Shown here piece by piece: positions 1-4,572 of a stretch of DNA of 6,794 bases. This stretch comes from Pseudomonadota bacterium. Its GTDB lineage: Bacteria; Pseudomonadota; Gammaproteobacteria; Xanthomonadales; Xanthomonadaceae. The DNA is taken from positions 1-6,794 of the forward strand of contig JAEZCF010000062.1 of the NCBI GenBank assembly GCA_023430045.1, given 5' to 3'. The notes beneath the pieces are model-generated. The model did no database searches and had not been told where the DNA came from. It saw nothing but the letters and a program-made list of their open reading frames with translations. A program made the translations under genes and the position numbers. Every line of letters starts with the position of its first letter. Within the stretch, counting starts at the first letter, position 1.

Positions 1-3
1 GCC

Positions 4-12
4 TGCTAGGAT
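4..12 (+). promoter_or_regulatory. Possible extended -10 promoter element for the SRPBCC gene
   Basis: TGC followed by TAGGAT matches an extended -10 (TGnTATAAT) at four of six hexamer positions. It would place a transcription start near position 19 and leave a 5' leader of about 45 nt before the ATG at 66. Any -35 element lies outside the window, so this is a tentative assignment. The leader also holds a short 5-bp GGCCG/CGGCC inverted repeat at 36-40/47-51, just before the ribosome binding site GGAG at 54-57. Confidence 0.3.
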
Positions 13-65
13 TGGCGCTTCGCTTCAATCAACCCGGCCGTGGGATCGGCCCCGGAGACTCCTGA

Positions 66-1145
66 ATGACCCGTATTATCGAGTTCCTGATCGCCTTGGG
101 GATCGTGGCTGGCCTGTTCGTCATCATCGGCGTCTGCCTGCCGGGCGAGCGCCATGTTTCGGAAAGCATCGAAACCAACCGCAAGATGACGATCGTGTAC
201 GACACGGTCAACAGCCTGCGCCGCTTCAAGGACTGGAACCCACTCCTGCTGCGTGATCCCGCCACCGAACTGAAATTCTCCGGCCCGGCTTCCGGCGTCG
301 GTGCCACCCTGGACTATTCGTCCAAGGATGCCTCGCTGGGCAACGGTACCTGGAAGATCACCGAGAGCGAAGAAAACAAGCGCGTTGCCATCGCCATCGA
401 CGACACCACCAAGGGCCATGACAAGCTCACCACCTTCAAGCTGGAACCGACCGGCAAGGGTGGCCGCAACGTCAAGATCACCCAGGAATACGACGTCAAG
501 TACGGCTTCGACCTGTTCGGCCGCTACGCCGGCCTGTATGTCAGCCGCCACATCGGCGACGACCTGAAGCTGGGCCTGTCGCGCCTGGCGAACATGCTCG
601 CCACGGTACCGAACGTCGACTACCGCACTGCCGAAGCACCGCTCAACGACCTGGCCATTGTCGATGTGCCGGCCGAGGACCTGCTGGTCGTCACCGCCGG
701 CAACGTGGATCGTGGTGAAGCCACCATCACCAAGTCGATCGCTGACAACCAGGAATGGATCAAGCGCGTGATGGAAGCCAACGGCCTGGAAGCAGCCGGT
801 CCGTTCCGCATCATCACCACCGATTTCGGCGCCGAGAAGTACGCCTTCGACGTCGCCCAGCCGGTGAAGAAGAAGGGCAGCGAGGGTGTGCCGGCCGAGG
901 AACTGACCGTCAAGATCGACGGTGGCGCCCCGGTGAAGTACGTGCGCGTCGCTCCGCATCGTTCGGCGCATGCCACCTACGTCGGTCACATGGCTGGCCT
1001 GGACATTGCCCGCAACGCGCTGCGTGCCTGGTCGGTGACCGCCGGCAACGAAGTTGTCGATCGTCCTTACGAAAGCTGGAACGGTGGTGTGCAGAAGTCC
1101 TTCACCCAGGAAGGTACCTACGACATCTACTGGGCCGTGAAGTAA
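66..1145 (+). CDS. Membrane-anchored SRPBCC (polyketide cyclase-like) protein with GyrI-like/AraC effector-binding domain
   Basis: The 359-residue product starts with a charged MTR followed by a hydrophobic segment (about residues 5-25), which reads as an uncleaved signal anchor. An SRPBCC/START-like domain follows (about 30-180), with the family's typical FKDWNP motif at 54-59. The C-terminal half (about 190-358) looks like a GyrI-like or AraC effector-binding domain: it has AAGPFRIITT (243-252), paired beta-rich repeats, and the RPYESWNGG region (333-341) near the end. In this family the first domain makes a hydrophobic ligand cavity and the second binds small molecules, often for transcription factors. 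No helix-turn-helix is visible here, so a regulator role is not supported; a periplasmic ligand-binding or sensor role is inference. The start is supported by GGAG at 54-57, 8 nt before the ATG. The gene stands alone and is followed by a strong terminator. Substrate and pathway are unknown. Confidence 0.85.
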   Translation: MTRIIEFLIALGIVAGLFVIIGVCLPGERHVSESIETNRKMTIVYDTVNSLRRFKDWNPLLLRDPATELKFSGPASGVGATLDYSSKDASLGNGTWKITESEENKRVAIAIDDTTKGHDKLTTFKLEPTGKGGRNVKITQEYDVKYGFDLFGRYAGLYVSRHIGDDLKLGLSRLANMLATVPNVDYRTAEAPLNDLAIVDVPAEDLLVVTAGNVDRGEATITKSIADNQEWIKRVMEANGLEAAGPFRIITTDFGAEKYAFDVAQPVKKKGSEGVPAEELTVKIDGGAPVKYVRVAPHRSAHATYVGHMAGLDIARNALRAWSVTAGNEVVDRPYESWNGGVQKSFTQEGTYDIYWAVK

Positions 1146-1173
1146 GCCCGGATACCGGATGTAACGCATGAAG

Positions 1174-1208
1174 AAAAACGCGCCGCTCACTGCGGCGCGT
1201 TTTTTTTT
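1174..1208 (+). terminator. Intrinsic (Rho-independent) terminator
   Basis: CGCGCCGC (1179-1186) and GCGGCGCG (1192-1199) form a perfect 8-bp GC stem with a 5-nt loop TCACT, followed by nine T residues (1200-1208). Five A residues (1174-1178) precede the stem and can extend it by pairing with the T tract. They also give a T5 tract on the opposite strand, so the element could act in both directions. It lies 28 nt after the SRPBCC stop codon, and its T tract ends only 10 nt before the Shine-Dalgarno of the next gene. Confidence 0.92.
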
Positions 1209-1231
1209 GCCGAAGCACAGGAGGAATCGCC

Positions 1232-1603
1232 ATGTTCACCACGGAACGCCGCGGCCGTCGGCCCTCGCTGATCGCCTGCCTGGGCGCGCTGCTGGCCGCT
1301 GCGGCCATCGGCCTGTCCGCCTACGCCGCGCATGGCGTCAGCGATCCGCTGGCCCAATCCCATCTCGACATGGCGGCGCTGTACGCGTTCGCGCATGGGG
1401 CGGTGCTGGCCGCGCTGGGGCCGCGCTCGCAGGGATTTGCCGGCCGGCTTGGACTGTATGTGCTGCTGCTGGGCACGCTGCTGTTCGCTGGCAGCCTGGT
1501 GGGCAATGCGCTGTGGCACTGGCCGACACGGCTGGCGCCGATCGGTGGCAGCGCACTGATGTTCGGCTGGGTGCTGCTGGCCTTCGATGCGCTGAGGCGC
1601 TGA
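1232..1603 (+). CDS. DUF423 family small integral membrane protein
   Basis: This 123-residue protein has four predicted membrane segments (about residues 12-33, 48-64, 72-92 and 99-119). Length and layout fit the DUF423 (YgdD-like) family. Recognisable family features are the first-helix GALLAAAAIGLSAYAAHG (residues 18-35, the glycine/alanine-rich helix ending in AAHG), the FAGSL segment (85-89) and the NALW...APIGG region (92-106). The family is found in the bacterial inner membrane and has no firmly assigned biochemical role. The start is set by a strong AGGAGG (1219-1224), 7 nt upstream of the ATG. The TGA is followed after 2 nt by the ATG of the AlkA-type glycosylase, so the two are probably co-transcribed and translationally coupled. 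A functional link between a membrane protein and a repair enzyme is not shown by this arrangement alone. Confidence 0.88.
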   Translation: MFTTERRGRRPSLIACLGALLAAAAIGLSAYAAHGVSDPLAQSHLDMAALYAFAHGAVLAALGPRSQGFAGRLGLYVLLLGTLLFAGSLVGNALWHWPTRLAPIGGSALMFGWVLLAFDALRR

Positions 1604-1605
1604 AG

Positions 1606-2280
1606 ATGCCCCGGCATGCGCGCGGCTTCGATGTGCAGGCGGCGCACGAATGGCTGGGCCGCCGCGACCGTCGGCTGGCGGCCTGGATGCGTCGGCTTGG
1701 TCCGCTGCCGGCGCCGCCCGGATGGGCGCGCCCGTTCGACCCGGTGGATGCCCTGGCCCGCGCCATCCTGTTCCAGCAGCTCAGCGGCAAGGCGGCGTCG
1801 ACCATCGTAGGCCGTGTCGAGGCGGCCATCGACAGCAGTCGGCTGCATGCGGATACCCTGGCGCGCATCGATGATGAAGCCCTGCGTGCCTGCGGGGTAT
1901 CCGGCAACAAGTCGTTGGCGCTGCGCGATCTTGCGCGGCGCGAACAGGCGGGGGAGATACCCAGCCTGCGGCGCATGGCACACATGGACCATGACGCGAT
2001 AATCGAAGCGCTGGTACCGATCCGCGGCATCGGACGCTGGACGGTGGAGATGATGCTGATGTTCCGCCTTGGCCGTCCCGACATCCTGCCGGTGGACGAT
2101 CTGGGCATCCGCAAAGGTGCCCAGCGGGTGGACAAGGCTGACGTGATGCTGGCGCCCAGTGCGCTGGCCGTTCGCGGTGAGAAGTGGGGGCCTTACCGCA
2201 CCTACGCCAGTCTGTATCTGTGGCGTATCGCCGATTTCAGCGAGAGCCCGAAGGTGGCCACCAACCGTTCGCAGGATTGA
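1606..2280 (+). CDS. DNA-3-methyladenine glycosylase II, AlkA/Mag-like (HhH-GPD)
   Basis: The 224-residue protein belongs to the HhH-GPD base-excision glycosylases, which remove alkylated bases such as 3-methyladenine and leave an abasic site. The helical core begins around FDPVDALARAILFQQLSGKAA (44-64). The helix-hairpin-helix is at about 136-149 (LVPIRGIGRWTVEM) and is followed by LPVDDLGIRKG (161-171), whose Asp pair (164/165) contains the catalytic aspartate. WGPYRTYASLYLWR (194-207) is the usual C-terminal family helix. E. coli AlkA is about 282 residues; this protein lacks its N-terminal TBP-like domain and corresponds to the short Mag-type form. The ATG at 1606 was chosen because GAGG (1594-1597) sits 8 nt upstream and the gene follows the DUF423 stop by 2 nt. 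The open frame extends upstream to 1168, but that part overlaps DUF423 and shows no family similarity. No Ada-type regulatory gene is nearby. Confidence 0.92.
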   Translation: MPRHARGFDVQAAHEWLGRRDRRLAAWMRRLGPLPAPPGWARPFDPVDALARAILFQQLSGKAASTIVGRVEAAIDSSRLHADTLARIDDEALRACGVSGNKSLALRDLARREQAGEIPSLRRMAHMDHDAIIEALVPIRGIGRWTVEMMLMFRLGRPDILPVDDLGIRKGAQRVDKADVMLAPSALAVRGEKWGPYRTYASLYLWRIADFSESPKVATNRSQD

Positions 2281-2311
2281 GCGGGCCAGGTGGGGCGGGC
2301 GTTCCTGTCAG

Positions 2312-2370
2312 GTAGAGCGGGGCTCTGCCCCGCTGCACGGGAACCCCAGCCGGGCAGAGCCCGGCTCTAC
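2312..2370. repeat. SMAG palindromic repeat, inverted dimer 1
   Basis: A forward 24-nt unit (2312-2335, beginning GTAGAGCGGGG) and a reverse unit (2347-2370, ending CCGGCTCTAC) are separated by 11 nt (CACGGGAACCC). Each unit forms its own hairpin with an 8-bp stem and a TCT/AGA loop. The terminal GTAG tetranucleotide marks the S. maltophilia SMAG REP-like family. This is the first of three dimers filling the 230-bp gap between two convergent genes (alkA-type, ending 2280, and the M15 peptidase, ending 2511). Such elements are mobilised in trans by RAYT transposases; none is encoded in this window. In transcripts they would form stable hairpins at the 3' ends. Confidence 0.93.
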
Positions 2371-2382
2371 GAACCGGCGCTG

Positions 2383-2443
2383 GTAGAGCGGGGCTCTGCC
2401 CCGCTGCACGGGAGAGCCCCAGCCGGGCAGAGCCCGGCTCTAC
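2383..2443. repeat. SMAG palindromic repeat, inverted dimer 2
   Basis: The forward unit lies at 2383-2406 and the reverse unit at 2420-2443, with a 13-nt spacer CACGGGAGAGCCC, 2 nt longer than in dimers 1 and 3. It is joined to dimer 1 by the 12-nt spacer GAACCGGCGCTG (2371-2382). The identical 12 nt recur after it (2444-2455), which shows that the dimers arose by tandem duplication of a roughly 71-73 bp unit. Confidence 0.93.
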
Positions 2444-2455
2444 GAACCGGCGCTG

Positions 2456-2514
2456 GTAGAGCGGGGCTCTGCCCCGCTGCGCGGGAACCCCAGCCGGGCA
2501 GAGCCCGGCTCTAC
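2456..2514. repeat. SMAG palindromic repeat, inverted dimer 3
   Basis: The forward unit lies at 2456-2479 and the reverse unit at 2491-2514, with the 11-nt spacer CGCGGGAACCC. The GTAG end of the reverse unit, read on the minus strand (2514-2511), contains the TAG stop codon of the M15 peptidase gene, so repeat and gene overlap by 4 nt. Confidence 0.93.
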
Positions 2515-3329
2515 GAGACACCAGGCGCCCAACACCAATGCCACGGCTCATGCACGATGCCGTGCGGGTTGTCGCGCGGATAGCTCATCCGGAACCCATG
2601 CTGCGCGGCATTGTCCTGCAGCCATGCGAATGCCGGGGTGGCCTCGAACGATGCTTCGGCCGGCGGCTCGCCGGGCGTGCCGATATCCAGCGCCAGGCCC
2701 CCATGATGCTCGCTGAAGCCAGGGGCTGCGTTGACTTCCAGGATCTGCGCGACCGACTGCCCGCGTGCGCGCTTGCGCTCGAAAATTCCCAGCTGATAGG
2801 CGTGGCTGCGGTAACCGGAAATCGCATCCAGCGCGATGCCCTCGCGTGCAGCGTGCAGGCGAAGACGACGCCAGGCCTGCGCGGACGACCGGCGCAGCCA
2901 CAATGGACGACCGAAGCGGTCGCGGCCGGCGAAATGCAGCAGCACCGGTTCCGCCTGCAGGGTGAGCCCGGTCTTCGAGGCGTATTCGCCGGCATCCAGC
3001 CCAAGCTGCTGCAACCGTTGCTGGAGTCCCAGCACGGGCAGGAACTGGTGCTCCAGCGGGGCCGCAGCACTGCGCCTGTGCAGTTCCTGCAGCGAATCGA
3101 GTGCCTGTAGTGCGTCCTGCAGGCCGGGTTCCTGGGGCAGCTGCGGTGTAAGCGAGTGAAGGCCAAGGCGGCCGACGGCGGCAAGATAGCGGCCATCGTC
3201 CTTGCGTCGCAGCACTTGGTCGGCGTGGGCCAGCAGGCGCGCATTGGTATTGCCGCGCGCACGCAGCAGGTCGGCGGGCCATAGTTCTATGGACGAGGTA
3301 TTGATCAGCAGGGGAGTGGTGCGTGCCAT
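2511..3329 (-). CDS. M15 family (VanY/D-alanyl-D-alanine carboxypeptidase-like) zinc metallopeptidase
   Basis: The 272-residue protein carries the M15/VanY zinc-peptidase signature in its C-terminal half. SGYRS (171-175) includes the conserved Arg174. The SxHxxGxAxD motif falls at 206-215, with His208 and Asp215 as zinc ligands. EPWHW (261-265) gives the catalytic Glu261 and the third ligand His264. The family cleaves D-Ala-D-Ala or related peptidoglycan cross-link peptides. The N-terminal half (about 1-125) is an unassigned, Leu/Gln-rich helical region. No hydrophobic N-terminal segment or lipobox is seen, so the protein has no evident export signal, which is odd for a wall enzyme. The ATG at 3329 is forced by an in-frame TAA four codons upstream (3341-3339), yet no clear Shine-Dalgarno precedes it. 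The stop TAG is provided by a SMAG repeat. It is probably monocistronic; the operon upstream ends 195 bp away across repeats. Confidence 0.88.
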   Translation of the reverse strand: MARTTPLLINTSSIELWPADLLRARGNTNARLLAHADQVLRRKDDGRYLAAVGRLGLHSLTPQLPQEPGLQDALQALDSLQELHRRSAAAPLEHQFLPVLGLQQRLQQLGLDAGEYASKTGLTLQAEPVLLHFAGRDRFGRPLWLRRSSAQAWRRLRLHAAREGIALDAISGYRSHAYQLGIFERKRARGQSVAQILEVNAAPGFSEHHGGLALDIGTPGEPPAEASFEATPAFAWLQDNAAQHGFRMSYPRDNPHGIVHEPWHWCWAPGVS

Positions 3330-3390
3330 GCAGCCAGCTTAGCGCAACGCGATGAGGGCACGTGGGGCGGGGCGCTACGTGATGTGCCGG

Positions 3391-3451
3391 GTAGAGCGGG
3401 GCGCTGCCCCGCTGCGCGATGATGCCTTAGCCGGGCAGAGCCCGGCTCTAC
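3391..3451. repeat. SMAG palindromic repeat, inverted dimer
   Basis: The forward unit (3391-3414) has GCGCTG where other copies have GCTCTG. The reverse unit (3428-3451) begins with T instead of C. They are separated by 13 nt. As in dimers 1-3, the left arm is of the GCGGGGC type and the right arm of the GCCGGGC type. The element sits in the 195-bp gap between the M15 gene start and the end of the SPFH/PH operon, so it is in the 3' untranslated region of the operon and upstream of the peptidase gene. Confidence 0.9.
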
Positions 3452-3461
3452 GTGACCTGCT

Positions 3462-3485
3462 CAGCCGGGCAGAGCCCGGCTCTAC
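3462..3485 (-). repeat. SMAG palindromic repeat, single unit
   Basis: A complete reverse-orientation unit identical to the right-hand arms of the dimers (CAGCCGGGC to GGCTCTAC). It follows the preceding dimer after 10 nt (GTGACCTGCT). Confidence 0.9.
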
Positions 3486-3494
3486 GTATCTGCA

Positions 3495-3508
3495 CAGCCC
3501 GGCTCTAC
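3495..3508 (-). repeat. SMAG remnant with internal deletion
   Basis: CAGCCCGGCTCTAC keeps both ends of a reverse SMAG unit but lacks 10 internal nt, which removes the hairpin loop and one arm of the stem. It looks like a deletion across the palindrome. The rest of the 3330-3524 gap holds no gene I can support; a very degenerate GC-rich SMAG-like stretch at about 3363-3379 is uncertain. Confidence 0.7.
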
Positions 3509-3524
3509 GTGCGTCATGGCGAGG

Positions 3525-4109
3525 TCATGCGCGCCGCAGCGCATCCAGCAACTGCTGCGGCTGTTCCACGCTCAGCAGCAGGGTGCTGCCGTCGCGTACC
3601 GGCAGCGCCAGCACCTGGTGTATGTCGGTGATCAGCACGAAGCCCTTGCCGCCGCCACGCAGGCGGTAGTGCCCGGAGTGAAAGCCGGGCAGTGCGAAGC
3701 CATTGGTCTTGAAACGAAGGGCGAACCGGCGGTCGCGGGTAAGGTCCACCTGCGTGGCCTGGTCCAGCAGCAGATCCGCCACCTTTACGCGGCGGCGATA
3801 GAACGTGGAGCGTACCTCAAGGGTGCCGTCATGCAGTTGTATACGGCGGTTGAAGAACGTCCACGCGAACAGCAGTGCAAGCGCCAGCAGCACCAGTACG
3901 CTCCAGCCGGCCGCACCGCCGGCCGTGTACCACGGCGGTGACAGCGAGACGCCCTGCAGGCTGCTGTCGCCGAGCATGCGTCCGCCGGTGGCGTACAGGC
4001 TCAGCGCCACCCCCGCGAGCAGCGGCAGCAGCACCCAGAGCAGCTTCGCGGCGGAGGTGCCGGTGACCTCGAATCCGCGCGGTTCACTGAGGGTGCCATG
4101 CCGCGGCAT
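3525..4109 (-). CDS. Membrane-anchored bacterial PH-domain-like protein, last gene of SPFH operon
   Basis: The 194-residue protein has two predicted membrane helices (about 21-40 and 66-86) separated by a roughly 25-residue loop. A beta-rich cytosolic domain follows (about 88-192) that reads as a bacterial PH-like domain: FNRRIQLHDGTLEVRSTFYRRRVKVADL (86-113) resembles the opening strands after the membrane helices, and the chain ends in the typical helix VEQPQQLLDALRR (181-193). Bacterial PH domains of this type are membrane-protein accessory modules with poorly known ligands. The start is well set: AAGGAGG (4122-4116) lies 6 nt upstream, inside the last codons of the DUF4177 gene, and the two genes are separated by 1 nt, so translational coupling is likely. 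Downstream lie SMAG repeats that may act as 3' hairpins. Function is unknown; a role with the SPFH protein at the membrane is inferred from the operon. Confidence 0.78.
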   Translation of the reverse strand: MPRHGTLSEPRGFEVTGTSAAKLLWVLLPLLAGVALSLYATGGRMLGDSSLQGVSLSPPWYTAGGAAGWSVLVLLALALLFAWTFFNRRIQLHDGTLEVRSTFYRRRVKVADLLLDQATQVDLTRDRRFALRFKTNGFALPGFHSGHYRLRGGGKGFVLITDIHQVLALPVRDGSTLLLSVEQPQQLLDALRRA

Positions 4110-4110
4110 G

Positions 4111-4293
4111 TCAGGCCTCCTTCTTGAAGACGAGCATGGCGGGTTTCATCGGTGAGATGTTGATGATGTTCACCAGTTCCCAGCCCAGTTGCCCATGCCG
4201 GTTAAGTTCGGCCTGCACGTCTGCCTCCTTGATGCCGCCCATCAGGCCGCGGGGCTTGATCTCGATGATCTGGTAACTCCAGCGCTTGCTCAT
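4111..4293 (-). CDS. DUF4177 family small protein
   Basis: This 60-residue protein fits the short DUF4177 family: an N-terminal strand KRWSYQIIEIKP (3-14), a helix ending in the hallmark LNRHGQLGWELVNI (30-43), and a final strand PAMLVFKKEA (51-60). The family is widespread as a stand-alone or fused small domain and has no assigned biochemical function. The ATG overlaps the stop of the upstream RHH gene as ATGA (4293-4290), and an AGGAGA (4306-4301) is placed 7 nt upstream. Its own stop lies 1 nt before the ATG of the PH-domain gene. No membrane segment or signal is seen, so it is presumably cytosolic and possibly works with its operon partners. Confidence 0.85.
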   Translation of the reverse strand: MSKRWSYQIIEIKPRGLMGGIKEADVQAELNRHGQLGWELVNIINISPMKPAMLVFKKEA

Positions 4294-4475
4294 TGCGTGT
4301 TCTCCTGTGGTGGGGATGCGGGTGCTTTCGGCAGTCGTCCGGCCTTGCGCAGCGCATCGCGCAGCACGTATTCAATCTGGGCGTTGACGCTGCGCAGCTC
4401 GTCGTCGGCCCAGCGCTGGACCGCCGCCAGAATGTCGGCGTTGATGCGCAGCGGATAGGCTTTCTTCTCGCTCAT
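4290..4475 (-). CDS. Arc-type ribbon-helix-helix DNA-binding protein
   Basis: The 61-residue protein aligns along its length with the phage P22 Arc repressor fold. It has a beta strand KKAYPLRI (4-11), helix A (about 13-26), the Arc-typical turn RSVNAQI (28-34) and helix B ending KAGR (44-47), then a short proline-rich tail (50-57). RHH proteins bind palindromic operators as dimers or tetramers through the beta strand. By alignment Arc Gln9, Asn11 and Arg13 correspond here to Ala6, Pro8 and Arg10, so only the Arg is kept and DNA specificity must differ. AGGAG (4485-4481) lies 5 nt upstream of the ATG. It is the second gene of the SPFH operon, 71 nt after the SPFH stop, and overlaps DUF4177 by 4 nt. 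It could repress its own operon through the dyad at 5442-5464. It could also be the antitoxin-like half of a pair, but no toxin family is recognisable next to it. Confidence 0.85.
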   Translation of the reverse strand: MSEKKAYPLRINADILAAVQRWADDELRSVNAQIEYVLRDALRKAGRLPKAPASPPQENTQ

Positions 4476-4543
4476 GGAATCTCCTGCTACCGCAGGCGCG
4501 ACGACAGTTGCCAGCCAATGGCCGGCCTCATGCCGTCAGCGCC

Positions 4544-4572
4544 TGGTCAATACAGCGAGCCGGTATTGACCA
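4544..4572 (-). other. Hairpin spanning the SPFH stop codon
   Basis: TGGTCAATAC (4544-4553) and GTATTGACCA (4563-4572) form a perfect 10-bp inverted repeat with a 9-nt loop. In the minus-strand transcript it covers the last codons and the TGA of the SPFH gene. No U tract follows, so it is not a normal intrinsic terminator. It could protect the upstream message from 3' exonucleases or lower expression of the downstream genes. It may also be accidental, since both arms are mostly coding sequence. Confidence 0.6.

Noticed and set aside
6..1190. 394-codon minus-strand open frame
   Set aside because: Antisense to the SRPBCC gene, whose plus-strand product has clear domains, an SD and a terminator. 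Long antisense frames are common in high-GC DNA and this one shows no recognisable family.
1168..1605. Upstream extension of the AlkA-type gene
   Set aside because: This part overlaps DUF423 in another frame and the terminator, and lacks family similarity. The ATG at 1606 has a good SD and fits the short Mag-type length.
2312..2514. CRISPR array
   Set aside because: The regular 71-73 bp spacing comes from inverted dimers with identical, not unique, spacers. No cas gene is present. It fits SMAG repeats.
2538..3110. 190-codon plus-strand open frame
   Set aside because: Antisense to the M15 peptidase, which has all zinc-site motifs.
3361..3380. Degenerate SMAG copy upstream of the M15 gene
   Set aside because: GC-rich with a CTAC end, but no proper stem can be drawn.
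4520..4527. GGCCGGCC palindrome between SPFH and RHH genes
   Set aside because: An 8-bp GC palindrome is expected by chance at this base composition and has no other support.
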